A stretch of DNA of 64,000 bases from Bacteroidia bacterium (GTDB lineage: Bacteria > Bacteroidota > Bacteroidia > Bacteroidales > UBA932): positions 42,593-106,592 of the forward strand of contig SABC01000001.1 of assembly GCA_009929175.1 (NCBI GenBank). Reading direction: 5' to 3'. A program made the translations under genes and the position numbers. The notes under the pieces are model-generated. The model searched no databases and was not told where the DNA came from. It was given only the letters and a program-made list of their open reading frames with translations. This document shows, one piece after another, positions 1 through 9,762 of the stretch. Each line of letters opens with the position of its first letter. Within the stretch, counting starts at the first letter, position 1.

Positions 1-14
1 CTTCCTAAAAGCAG

Positions 15-1994
15 ATGATCAGTAAGGATACTATAGACAGGATACTGGATGCCGCGCAGATCGTCGACGTTGTCAGTGATTTCGTGGCTTTGAGGAGAAG
101 GGGGGCAAACTACACAGCTTGCTGCCCTTTTCATCACGAAAAAACACCATCCTTCTCAGTATCCCCGGCAAAAGGGATATACAAATGCTTTGGTTGCGGC
201 AAAGCCGGTAACTCAGTCAACTTTATCATGGAGCATGAGCATCTCGGTTACGTGGATGCCCTCAAATACCTCGGCAGAAAGTTTGGAATCGAGGTCCAGG
301 ACAAAGAGGAGACCCAGGCAGAGGCCGAAAACCGGTTACGTTCGGAGTCCATACTTGCTGTTACCCAGTTTGCATCGGAGTTTTACCAAAAATCCCTTTG
401 GGAAACCGACCAGGGAATATCCATTGGAATAGGTTATTTCAAAGAGCGCGGGTTCACCTCCGAAACCATCAAGAAGTTCTCCCTTGGTTGGGCTCCCGGC
501 GGAAGGGATTCCATGAGCAGCGCTGCCCAAAAGGCCGGGTACAAAAAGGAGTACCTTGTGGATTCGGGGCTCTCGGTAGAGAGGGAAGCCGGCAAGGATG
601 TGGTTGACAGGTTTTACGAAAGGGTCATGTTTCCGATACACTCCATATCGGGCAGGGTGATTGCCTTTGGAGGGAGGACCTTGCGGAGTGACAAAAACAT
701 AGCAAAATACATCAACTCCCCCGAAACCGAAATCTATGTAAAGAGCAAATCCCTTTACGGTATCTACCAGGCCAAGAGTTCCATTGCCAAACTTCAAAAG
801 TGCTACCTGGTCGAGGGTTATACCGATGTAATTTCGTTCCACCAGGCAGGCGTAGAAAATGTTGTAGCCTCGAGCGGCACCTCCCTTACAACCGAACAGA
901 TTCGGCTTGTAAAAAGATTCACCCCCGAAGTTGCAGTCCTGTACGATGGTGACCCTGCAGGTATAAAAGCCTCCCTCAGGGGTATAGACATGCTGCTGGA
1001 AGAGGGCTTGAGAGTGAAGGTTGTACTCTTTCCCGACGGCGAAGACCCCGACTCTTTTGCCCGCAAAAAAGGGCCACAGGCACTACGAAAGTTCCTGGAT
1101 GAGTCCGAAGAGGATTTCATCGCTTTCAAGACCCGCCTGTTGAGCGACGACACAAAAAAAGACCCGCTCAAAAGGGCACAACTCATATCGGAGGTGGTTG
1201 CAAGCATCTCGGTGATTCCCGATGCAATCAGCCGGGCTGTCTATATTGAGGAGTGCTCCCAGCGGCTCAACATTGCCGAGGAGATTCTCTCGGACGAGGT
1301 AAAGAAACTGAGGAAAAAGAAGCAGTACGGAGCCTATGGGCAAACTACCGAAAGCCGGTCCGAACCCGGAATGCCCAAATATTTCCCTCCGTTGGAAACA
1401 GGGGAAAAGATTCCCGAGTTTATCACCGGCACTTACTGTGAGCCCGCCGAGAAAGAGCTGCTTTACTATCTTATCAGACACGGCGAATCCAACTTGTACG
1501 GGACAGAATCCCAAAACGACCCAACGTCTCCCGAGGCTAAGGTTGCAATTAGTGTTTCTCAATTCATACTCAATGAATTGCAAAACGACGACCTGGAGCT
1601 GCAAAACCTGGTTTATAAAAAAATCTTTGACGAGTATTACAAAATCAGGGAAAAGGGACAGGAATATATCCAAAAATATTTCATAAACCACCCCGACCCG
1701 CAAATCGTACAGGTAATTTTAGATATACTGCATCAGGAGCACTCCCTCACAGTGAAGATTTTTGTAGAATCCGTAACCCCCGAGGAGCAGATGCTGCCGG
1801 TTGTCGTACCCAAGTCAATCCTAATATATAAGGCCAAGATTACCGCAATTGCATACCAAGAGATATGTAACAAACTGGCCGATGCCGAAAAATCCGGAGA
1901 CGCACAAATACAAAACGAACTGATGGAACAGGTTCAGATATTGATGCACATCCGCAACTCCTTTTCCAAGGAGCTCAAAAGGTTGACCATTTAA
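15..1994 (+). CDS. dnaG: DNA primase DnaG
   Basis: N-terminal zinc finger CPFHHEKTPSFSVSPAKGIYKCFGCGKAGN and TOPRIM motif VEGYTDVISFHQAG / YDGDPAG. Confidence 0.97.
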   Translation: MISKDTIDRILDAAQIVDVVSDFVALRRRGANYTACCPFHHEKTPSFSVSPAKGIYKCFGCGKAGNSVNFIMEHEHLGYVDALKYLGRKFGIEVQDKEETQAEAENRLRSESILAVTQFASEFYQKSLWETDQGISIGIGYFKERGFTSETIKKFSLGWAPGGRDSMSSAAQKAGYKKEYLVDSGLSVEREAGKDVVDRFYERVMFPIHSISGRVIAFGGRTLRSDKNIAKYINSPETEIYVKSKSLYGIYQAKSSIAKLQKCYLVEGYTDVISFHQAGVENVVASSGTSLTTEQIRLVKRFTPEVAVLYDGDPAGIKASLRGIDMLLEEGLRVKVVLFPDGEDPDSFARKKGPQALRKFLDESEEDFIAFKTRLLSDDTKKDPLKRAQLISEVVASISVIPDAISRAVYIEECSQRLNIAEEILSDEVKKLRKKKQYGAYGQTTESRSEPGMPKYFPPLETGEKIPEFITGTYCEPAEKELLYYLIRHGESNLYGTESQNDPTSPEAKVAISVSQFILNELQNDDLELQNLVYKKIFDEYYKIREKGQEYIQKYFINHPDPQIVQVILDILHQEHSLTVKIFVESVTPEEQMLPVVVPKSILIYKAKITAIAYQEICNKLADAEKSGDAQIQNELMEQVQILMHIRNSFSKELKRLTI

Positions 1995-2011
1995 CATTTT
2001 TTGTAACTTTG
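1982..2011 (+). promoter_or_regulatory. Bacteroidetes-type promoter for metG
   Basis: TTG (1983-1985), 18-nt spacer, TAACTTTG (2004-2011), matching the TTTG / TAnnTTTG consensus. Confidence 0.6.
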
Positions 2012-2057
2012 TCGCCTCATAAAAATAACCAATAGTAACAATATAACAGACATTCAT

Positions 2058-4130
2058 ATGGATAGCAAATACAAAAGACATCTTGTGACAGCAGCACTGC
2101 CCTACGCAAACGGAGCGGTTCATATCGGGCATCTGGCAGGAGTTTACGTTCCTGCCGATATTTACTGCCGTTATCTCCGAATGCGTGGTGAAGATGTCCG
2201 TTTTATTTGCGGTTCGGACGAGCACGGTGTCCCTATCACCATAAAGGCCAAGCAAAACAACTGCACCCCACAGGAGATAGTCGACAAATACCACCATATA
2301 ATCAAAGATTCTTTTGAACGGTTAGGGATAACATTTGACATTTACTCCCGTACCAGCTCTGCAATCCATCACAAAACGGCTGCAGAATTCTTCCGCAAGC
2401 TATACGACCAAGGCAACTTCATAGAGAAGGAAAGCGAACAATACTACGATGAGGAAGCCGGTCAGTTCCTGGCCGACCGCTACATAACAGGCACCTGTCC
2501 CAAATGCTCTGCCGAAAATGCATACGGGGACCAATGTGAGAAATGCGGCAGCACCCTCTCTCCCACCGAACTGATTAACCCGAGGTCTACCCTGAGCGGA
2601 AACACCCCTGTAATGAAAAAGACATCCCACTGGTATCTTCCGCTGGACCAGTACGAGCCATGGCTCAAGGAGTGGATACTTGAAGGGCACAAGGATTGGA
2701 AAACCAATGTATATGGCCAGTGTAAATCATGGCTGGATGGAGGGCTGCAACCAAGGGCTGTGAGCCGCGACCTGGACTGGGGTGTCCCTGTACCGGTGGA
2801 GGGGGCACAAGGGAAGGTTCTGTATGTATGGTTCGATGCACCAATAGGATATATCTCCAATACTATAGAGCTTATGCCCGATGAATGGGAAACCTGGTGG
2901 AAGAACGAAGAGACCAAACTGGTCCATTTCATAGGAAAGGACAACATAGTATTCCACTGTATTGTATTCCCATCCATGCTCAAAGCCTTCGGAGATGGCT
3001 ATATCTTGCCCGAAAACGTACCTGCCAATGAATTCCTAAACCTTGAGGGGAATAAGATATCCACCTCCCGGAACTGGGCCGTGTGGTTACATGAATACCT
3101 GGAAGAGTTTCCCGGCAAAGAGGATGTGCTCCGCTATGTGCTTTGCGCCAATGCTCCCGAAACCAAAGACAATGATTTTACCTGGAAGGATTTCCAGACC
3201 CGCAACAACAGCGAGCTCGTAGGCATCTTCGGGAATTTCGTGAACAGGGCTGTGGTACTTACCCATAAATACTTTGGAGGGGAAGTCCCTTCGGCTGGTA
3301 ACCTGGTGCAAGCCGACAAAGAGGTACTGGCGGCAATACCCGCCATCCGCACCAGTATCGAACAAAACCTGGAGACATACCATTTCCGTGAAGCCTTGAG
3401 GGAGGCCATGAACCTTGCAAGGCTTGGCAACAAATATCTTACCGATACCGAACCATGGAAACTTGCGAAAAGCGATATGGAGAGGGTTGCAACAATACTG
3501 AATGTTTCACTCCAGATATGTGCCAACCTTTCGGTTGCGTTCGAACCTTTCCTCCCTTTCACCTCTGCAAAACTGCGGGAAATCCTTAACCTGGGGAACA
3601 TCAGCTGGGAAGCCTTCGGGCAACCGTCAATCCTCGCTGCCGGCCACAAGTTGAACGAAGCCCGCCTTCTTTTCGAGAAAATTGAGGATAGCGAAATCGA
3701 GTTCCAGATAAACAAACTCAACAACACCAAAGAGAGCAACAATACAAACGATACCGGCCAGGCAGCAAGCCAACCCTTGCAACCCGCAGCTTTACCTCTA
3801 AAAGAGGAGTGCAGCTATGACGATTTCATTAAAATGGACATACGTACAGCTACTGTCCTGGAAGCCAAACGAGTCCCCAAAACCGACAAGTTACTCGAAC
3901 TAACCATCGACACCGGGCTGGACAAACGCACGATAGTTTCCGGAATTGCCGAATACTACACAGCCGAAGAGATGGCAGGCAAACAAATATGCATATTGGC
4001 AAACCTTGCCCCAAGGAAAATCAAGGGAATAGAATCCCGTGGAATGATTCTGATGGCTAAGGAAGAGAATGGCAAAATGAAGATAGTGACACCCGAGGAG
4101 AGGCTCTCCAACGGATCAACAATCAGCTGA
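2058..4130 (+). CDS. metG: Methionyl-tRNA synthetase with C-terminal EMAP/Arc1p-like tRNA-binding domain
   Basis: [31 protein letters not shown] signature; C-terminal [25 protein letters not shown]. Confidence 0.97.
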   Translation: MDSKYKRHLVTAALPYANGAVHIGHLAGVYVPADIYCRYLRMRGEDVRFICGSDEHGVPITIKAKQNNCTPQEIVDKYHHIIKDSFERLGITFDIYSRTSSAIHHKTAAEFFRKLYDQGNFIEKESEQYYDEEAGQFLADRYITGTCPKCSAENAYGDQCEKCGSTLSPTELINPRSTLSGNTPVMKKTSHWYLPLDQYEPWLKEWILEGHKDWKTNVYGQCKSWLDGGLQPRAVSRDLDWGVPVPVEGAQGKVLYVWFDAPIGYISNTIELMPDEWETWWKNEETKLVHFIGKDNIVFHCIVFPSMLKAFGDGYILPENVPANEFLNLEGNKISTSRNWAVWLHEYLEEFPGKEDVLRYVLCANAPETKDNDFTWKDFQTRNNSELVGIFGNFVNRAVVLTHKYFGGEVPSAGNLVQADKEVLAAIPAIRTSIEQNLETYHFREALREAMNLARLGNKYLTDTEPWKLAKSDMERVATILNVSLQICANLSVAFEPFLPFTSAKLREILNLGNISWEAFGQPSILAAGHKLNEARLLFEKIEDSEIEFQINKLNNTKESNNTNDTGQAASQPLQPAALPLKEECSYDDFIKMDIRTATVLEAKRVPKTDKLLELTIDTGLDKRTIVSGIAEYYTAEEMAGKQICILANLAPRKIKGIESRGMILMAKEENGKMKIVTPEERLSNGSTIS

Positions 4131-4133
4131 TTT

Positions 4134-5201
4134 TTAGTAAGAAGACCCGGCACTACGGAGGAGTTCACGCTCCTCCTTATTGTATAATATCCACTCCCAA
4201 AACGGGCGAAGCTCATCTTTGAACACATAGAGAAGCACAATCACAACTATTACAGTGAAGATTATGCCAAGTATCATAATTACCCTCTTAACAAACTTAC
4301 CGGAGTCACTTTTTTTGCTTTCATCATTTTTTGGGGAAACAATCTCTGCATATCTTGCAGGTTTTGAGGCAGGACGATGTTCCGATACCAGGGGTTGTGA
4401 CTCATCTGTCTGAGAATGCGCAGAATGAGAAACTTCTTTGGTTTGGACTACTTCTTCAATTTGAACAGGCTGAGAATCGGCTGATTCCGGCTCATCAAAT
4501 TGTAAATCTATATGTTGTTTTTCAACCGGTTGCGAGTCCATAGGTTGAGATTCAGGTTGGATTACCGGTTGGATTACCGGTTGTATATCCGGTTCAATAT
4601 CTGGTTGAGACAGCACAACATCTTCAATAACTGGCTCATGAACAGTGGGCGTCAATGGTCTCCCATGTTGGATCTCCCTGATCAATGGTTCATGGCTCTC
4701 TTTTTGGAAAAAATTTGGCACAGGTTTGCCCGTCAACTCCTCAACCAGCCCCCTTTTGGGCATCAACTTTACGTTCACAGGCTTAAGACCAAATGTTTCG
4801 GTGTAATTGAAAAGATCCTTGTCTGCTACAAAGAAATAATCGTTTTGCTCGGTAGCCCTCATGGTCCCAAATTCGGGAATCCTTACGCTTTTGGCCACAT
4901 TGAGTTCCGACTTAAGGCTTTTTACAAGCTCCGATATCTCCCTCCTGGCCTCCTCTTCACTTACCCCTTTGTTTGCTGCATACTCTTTTTCCAACAATTG
5001 GTCATTCCAAATTTCGCTCGGGCGAAACAGTATCCTCCTGAATGGCGGATGTATGACTCTGGCCCTGTCCGAAAACACAGAGGGTGCCATCTCTGCAATG
5101 AAACTTCCCATACCTGGCAACGAAACCCTGTCGTTTTCCAGAATAAGGGCTTTAAGTATTTTTGAAATCAGCTCTAAATCCATAATTTTCTTTGCAATCA
5201 T
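4134..5201 (-). CDS. HU-CCDC81-like DNA-binding-fold protein with Pro/Gln-rich linker and single TM segment
   Basis: N-terminal HU-like region (ISKILKALILENDRVSLPGMGSFIAE), low-complexity QPVIQPVIQP linker, hydrophobic segment VKRVIMILGIIFTVIVVIVLLYVF near the C-terminus. Confidence 0.7.
   Translation of the reverse strand: MIAKKIMDLELISKILKALILENDRVSLPGMGSFIAEMAPSVFSDRARVIHPPFRRILFRPSEIWNDQLLEKEYAANKGVSEEEARREISELVKSLKSELNVAKSVRIPEFGTMRATEQNDYFFVADKDLFNYTETFGLKPVNVKLMPKRGLVEELTGKPVPNFFQKESHEPLIREIQHGRPLTPTVHEPVIEDVVLSQPDIEPDIQPVIQPVIQPESQPMDSQPVEKQHIDLQFDEPESADSQPVQIEEVVQTKEVSHSAHSQTDESQPLVSEHRPASKPARYAEIVSPKNDESKKSDSGKFVKRVIMILGIIFTVIVVIVLLYVFKDELRPFWEWILYNKEERELLRSAGSSY
4555..4602. repeat. 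Four imperfect 12-bp tandem repeats (ggttggattacc) inside the HU-like gene
   Basis: ggttggattacc x2, ggttgtatatcc, ggttcaatatct; encodes the QPVI/QPDI repeats. Confidence 0.85.
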
Positions 5202-5230
5202 ACAAAGTTAAAAAAATTACCATTAAAAGA

Positions 5231-5261
5231 TTTGTATATTTAATTTTTCGCCTTATATTTG
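5231..5261 (+). promoter_or_regulatory. Promoter of tRNA-Asn
   Basis: TTTG (5231-5234), 19-nt spacer, TATATTTG (5254-5261). Confidence 0.75.
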
Positions 5262-5284
5262 CAGTCCCAAAACGGAAATAACAC

Positions 5285-5358
5285 TCCTCGTTAGCTCAGT
5301 TGGTTAGAGCACCTGACTGTTAATCAGGGGGTCCTAGGTTCAAGTCCTAGACGGGGAG
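5285..5358 (+). tRNA. tRNA-Asn (GTT)
   Basis: Acceptor TCCTCGT/ACGGGGA, D-arm GCTCAGTTGGTTAGAGC, anticodon arm CCTGACTGTTAATCAGG, T-arm CTAGGTTCAAGTCCTAG, G73; CCA not encoded. Confidence 0.95.
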
Positions 5359-5367
5359 CAAAAAATT

Positions 5368-5405
5368 AAAGGTCACTTTCTCAAAAGAAGTGACCTTTTT
5401 CTTTT
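5368..5405 (+). terminator. Intrinsic terminator after tRNA-Asn
   Basis: AAAGGTCACTT ... AAGTGACCTTTTTCTTTTTC. Confidence 0.85.
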
Positions 5406-5441
5406 TCAGAGACTTTTAAAGAAACCCCTTATCTTTGCTGT

Positions 5442-6653
5442 ATGAAAATCATACACACAGCAGACTGGCACCTTGGGCAGACTTTTTTTGATTACGACCG
5501 TACTCCGGAGCATGTTGCTTTCCTGGAGTGGTTGAAAGTGGTAGTTGTTGAGCAAAAAGCCGACCTGCTCCTGGTAAGCGGAGATGTGTTCGACAACTCG
5601 AATCCCTCTGCACGGGCACAAAACCTATACTATACCTTCCTGTGGGAGATATCCCGGTGTGCCCCCGGCTTGCAGGTAATCATAGTGGCGGGGAACCACG
5701 ACTCGGCAGCCAGGCTGGAGGCCCCTGCACCATTGCTTGAGGGGCTCAACATTACTGTCAGAGGGATAGTAAGACGTGACCCATCGGGTGAAATCGATTT
5801 GGGATACCTGGCAGTCCCTGTAAATGTCAACGGAGAACCGGCTGCGGTATGCCTTGCCGTTCCCTACCTGAGGCAGGGTGACTATCCTGATGCCGGTAGT
5901 TACTCCCTGGGGGTTGAGGCATTGTACAAACAACTGCACGGTTTTGTAAAGGATTCCGATTCGTACAAAGATCTGCCAATAATTGCCATGGGTCATTTAC
6001 AGGCCACAGGATCCCGGTTATCCGAAAACGACAGGTGGGAAAGGAGTGTAATAGGGGGATTGGAAGCTGTTTCGCCCGATTCTTTCCACCAGGAGTTTCT
6101 CTATACTGCATTGGGGCACCTGCACAAAGCACAACGAGTAAGTGGCCGCGAAAACGTAAGGTATTCCGGGTCTCCGCTCCCGATGTCCTTCTCCGAAAAA
6201 AACTACAAGCAAGGGGCAACCATAATAGCCCCGGATGGAATTTCCCAATTGGTATTTGACCCCCCGGCCCGTTTGGTAACAATCCCCTCTGCACCGGCAG
6301 CAATAGAGGAGGTACTATATCAGCTGGCACAGCTTCCAGAGGGCGAAGCTACAGTACAATCCCCCTATATAGAGATCAAAGTGCTGGTTGATGGTCCGGA
6401 GCCATCACTCAGGCACAAAATAGAGCGGGCTTTGACTGGCAAAGCCGTGAGACTTACCCGTATAGAGGCCGTACTTAAAGAGAAGGGTCCGGGCACAAAA
6501 ATGATATCGTCCAGTGAGGTCAAAGAACTAAACCCTCTGGAAGTAGCAAATGGATATTTTGTTGCAAAGTATGGAGGAGAGGGGATGCCGGAAACGATGC
6601 AGAGACTTTTCTCCGAGGCATTGGAAAAAGCACAAAAGGAGGTTCAAAGATGA
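5442..6653 (+). CDS. sbcD: Exonuclease SbcCD subunit D
   Basis: MKIIHTADWHLGQTFFDYDR, VSGDVFDNSNPS, VIIVAGNHDSAARLEAP metallophosphatase motifs. Confidence 0.95.
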   Translation: MKIIHTADWHLGQTFFDYDRTPEHVAFLEWLKVVVVEQKADLLLVSGDVFDNSNPSARAQNLYYTFLWEISRCAPGLQVIIVAGNHDSAARLEAPAPLLEGLNITVRGIVRRDPSGEIDLGYLAVPVNVNGEPAAVCLAVPYLRQGDYPDAGSYSLGVEALYKQLHGFVKDSDSYKDLPIIAMGHLQATGSRLSENDRWERSVIGGLEAVSPDSFHQEFLYTALGHLHKAQRVSGRENVRYSGSPLPMSFSEKNYKQGATIIAPDGISQLVFDPPARLVTIPSAPAAIEEVLYQLAQLPEGEATVQSPYIEIKVLVDGPEPSLRHKIERALTGKAVRLTRIEAVLKEKGPGTKMISSSEVKELNPLEVANGYFVAKYGGEGMPETMQRLFSEALEKAQKEVQR

Positions 6654-9600
6654 AGATTTTGCAAATAGGTGGTAAAAACCTGGCCTCATTGGAGGAGGAA
6701 TTCCTTATAGATTTTAATGACGAGCCTTTGAAGTCGGCTGGTATTTTCGCAATTTCGGGTAATACCGGATCGGGTAAATCCACCATCCTGGACGCGCTTT
6801 GCCTTGCCCTGTACGACAAGACTCCCAGGACAAACCAGGCTGTGGAAAACATTCCCATAGAGGATATTCCCGGCCAGAGTATCAACCAAGGAGACCCCCG
6901 CTCGGTCCTCAGGAGGGGTTGTGCAGAGGGGTACGCAACGGTAACATTCGTAGCTTTGAATAGGGAGGTCTACCGTTCCGAATGGCGTGTAAGGAGGGCC
7001 CGTGGCAGGGCTGACGGTGCCCTCCAGAGCACCACAATGGTATTGACCAACCTAACCCAAAATCGGGAAGAACAGGGAACCAAGACCGAACTTCTGGAAC
7101 GGGTGAGGGAATTGACCGGGCTTACATTTGACCAGTTTACCCGCTCTGTCCTGTTGGCTCAGGGAGATTTTGCAACCTTTCTCAAAGCAAAACAGTCCGA
7201 AAAAGCCGATCTGCTCGAAAAGCTCACAGGCACGGAAATCTACTCCAGGATTTCCATTGAGATCTATAACATGGCCAAGGAGGCTGAGGGGCAAAAAAGA
7301 TCGATCCAAGAGAAGATCGGTTCCATTTTACTGTTGACACCGCAGGAGGAGCTCTCCCTTTTGAATGAACATAAGAGCAAAACCACAGAGCTGGTTGCAA
7401 CAGCAACATCAATAAAAGAGACCGAAAACATCCTACGTTGGTCAAAACAGCGAGACGAACTGGAAAAGTCAGTGGAAGTTTCGCGCAAAACATTCGAAGA
7501 CCTTACAAAAGAGCAAACCGTTGCCGGACCACGGAACCTTTTCCTGCAACGCTACGAACAACTGCAGCAAATCAGGGATCCTTACAACCTGATGACACTC
7601 TCTGCCCGGGAACATGCCGGCAAGGAAAAAACCCTTAAAGATCTTACCGGACAAACAGAGGAGAAACGGATTGCACTCACAAATTGCGAAGCCAAGGTCC
7701 GGGAATCCAAGGATAAACTACTGGAATTGAGTAAAGAACACTCACTTTGGGAACCGGTCATAGAAACAGCAATCCAAACTGCATCTGTAACAGCACAAAA
7801 AGAGTTATTGTACAACCAGCTCAATAAAGAGCACCAACTCCTCTCCGCTACATTGATGGGTATTAACCGGGAAATCACGGAAATAGAGAAGTTACTCAAA
7901 GCAGAGGAAGCAAAAACAGAGTATTGTAACAAATGGTTTGAACGATACCAGCCTTTTACAACAGCCTATCTCGATAAAAAAAACCTGCAAAAATCCATCG
8001 ACAATCTCATGGTATTGCAAAAAGGTGCAGCAGGCTCAAGGCAAATCATTGACCGGTGTAATATTACGCTAAAGAATAAAACAGAACGGAAAGCAGAACT
8101 TCAAAAAACCATTGAAGAGCTGGACAAAATCCTGCCTGCAGAGATTGCAAAACTAAGGGCTTCTCTTTCGCCTGACACCCCCTGCCCTGTTTGTGGCAGC
8201 ACCACACACCCCTACACCGGGCAAGTTACCGCCGTCACACTCAGGGAAGAGGAGTTGAACCAAAGAAAAAATATAGCAAAAACGGAGTTGGAAGAGATTG
8301 AGAAATCCCTGGTAACCACCATGGAAGAGATTACCCGTGCAACTCAATCAGCCCAGATTTACGACAGCCAGCTCAAGGATAGTGAAGATTCTGTAGAAAC
8401 CATCCTCAAAGGTACCGGACTTGATTGGAAACCTTTGGTGGCCGGCGGAGCCTTGGCACAAAAGCTTGACAAACTTTTCGGTTACTGGGATAAATACAGC
8501 CGTGACCTCCAAGAGGCTACCGAAAAGGAAAAAACCATTCGGAACACCCTGTTGATTCTGAATGAAAAGGCAAAGGAACAGGGAGGGATTATTGAGAGAG
8601 GTACAAAAGAGATTGAAAACCTCAAGAGGGAGATAGAGGCACTCCGGGAAAAAAGCAGCTCCCTTTTGGGAGGGAAAAGCGTGAAAGAGTTCCGTGAGGA
8701 GCAGTCGGCAGCACGCAAACAGATGGAGAAAGAGTTGGAACAGCTTGGCGCAGAATATGCGGAGTTTTCAAAGGAACACTCATCTTTGACTGCCACCTGC
8801 AAAGCTGTCCGGGAAGAGACAAAACGTTTGGCCGGCCAGGCAGCCCTTGCCCTTTCACAAATACGGGAATGGATCAGCAAAACAGGCAACCAATACACAA
8901 TGGATGAGATAGCCGAGATCCTTTCGAAGGAGCACTCCTTTATTGAAAGTGAAAAATCCTATATCCTGGATTTATCTCAAAGGGTTACTATGGCAAAGGC
9001 TACATTGATTGAGAGGGAGGGTCAGCTGACCCATCATATCGGTCTCAATCCGGCACCCGGGCAACGGGAAGAGCCAATGTCCCTTCAAAGAACTTTGGAC
9101 TCCCTTTTGGAAAGCCGTGACACCCTTCAAAAATACATCACTGCAATAGAGGTAAAACTCAAAACCAACGAAATTGAAACAAAAAAAAGCACTCAACTCC
9201 GCAAAGAACTCGAAGAAAAAACTTTGGTGGCAGAAGAGTGGAACCGGTTAAACTCCCTGTTTGGATCGGCTAACGGAGGCAAATTCAAGGAGATTGCCCA
9301 GAGTTACACACTGGACATACTGCTCAGCCATGCCAACATACACCTGACGGAGCTCACCTCCAGGTACAAGCTGGAGAGGACGGGCTCTTCCTTGGGGTTA
9401 CAGGTAAGTGATCTGGATATGTTGGGTGAGATCAGGTCTGTCCATTCACTTTCGGGGGGAGAGTCATTTTTGATCTCCCTGGCTCTTGCGCTCGGCCTGG
9501 CATCACTCTCCACCAACCGGATGAGCGTGGAGTCACTCTTCATAGACGAAGGTTTTGGCTCACTTGACATCGAGACCCTGAGGATCGCAATCGATGCACT

Positions 9601-9739
9601 CGAAAGGCTCCGCTCAAGCGGCAGGAAAATCGGGGTTATCTCACATGTATCCGAAATGACCGAAAGGATAGGTGTTCAGGTGAAAGTTGTGAAGAGCTCC
9701 AACGGAAAGAGCCGGATAGAAATTCTATCCGGCTCATGA
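6650..9739 (+). CDS. sbcC: Exonuclease SbcCD subunit C (SMC-like ATPase)
   Basis: Walker A SGNTGSGKSTILDALCLALYDKTPR, zinc hook CPVCGSTTHPYTG, signature LSGGESFLISLALALGLA; ATGA overlap with sbcD. Confidence 0.95.
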   Translation: MKILQIGGKNLASLEEEFLIDFNDEPLKSAGIFAISGNTGSGKSTILDALCLALYDKTPRTNQAVENIPIEDIPGQSINQGDPRSVLRRGCAEGYATVTFVALNREVYRSEWRVRRARGRADGALQSTTMVLTNLTQNREEQGTKTELLERVRELTGLTFDQFTRSVLLAQGDFATFLKAKQSEKADLLEKLTGTEIYSRISIEIYNMAKEAEGQKRSIQEKIGSILLLTPQEELSLLNEHKSKTTELVATATSIKETENILRWSKQRDELEKSVEVSRKTFEDLTKEQTVAGPRNLFLQRYEQLQQIRDPYNLMTLSAREHAGKEKTLKDLTGQTEEKRIALTNCEAKVRESKDKLLELSKEHSLWEPVIETAIQTASVTAQKELLYNQLNKEHQLLSATLMGINREITEIEKLLKAEEAKTEYCNKWFERYQPFTTAYLDKKNLQKSIDNLMVLQKGAAGSRQIIDRCNITLKNKTERKAELQKTIEELDKILPAEIAKLRASLSPDTPCPVCGSTTHPYTGQVTAVTLREEELNQRKNIAKTELEEIEKSLVTTMEEITRATQSAQIYDSQLKDSEDSVETILKGTGLDWKPLVAGGALAQKLDKLFGYWDKYSRDLQEATEKEKTIRNTLLILNEKAKEQGGIIERGTKEIENLKREIEALREKSSSLLGGKSVKEFREEQSAARKQMEKELEQLGAEYAEFSKEHSSLTATCKAVREETKRLAGQAALALSQIREWISKTGNQYTMDEIAEILSKEHSFIESEKSYILDLSQRVTMAKATLIEREGQLTHHIGLNPAPGQREEPMSLQRTLDSLLESRDTLQKYITAIEVKLKTNEIETKKSTQLRKELEEKTLVAEEWNRLNSLFGSANGGKFKEIAQSYTLDILLSHANIHLTELTSRYKLERTGSSLGLQVSDLDMLGEIRSVHSLSGGESFLISLALALGLASLSTNRMSVESLFIDEGFGSLDIETLRIAIDALERLRSSGRKIGVISHVSEMTERIGVQVKVVKSSNGKSRIEILSGS

Positions 9740-9762
9740 CCTGGTTTCCAATCCAGCCTTCA

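Noticed and set aside
5285-5405. tRNA-Asn as an integration site with an adjacent mobile island
   Set aside because: The tRNA is followed directly by its terminator and sbcDC; no integrase or duplicated tRNA end was seen.
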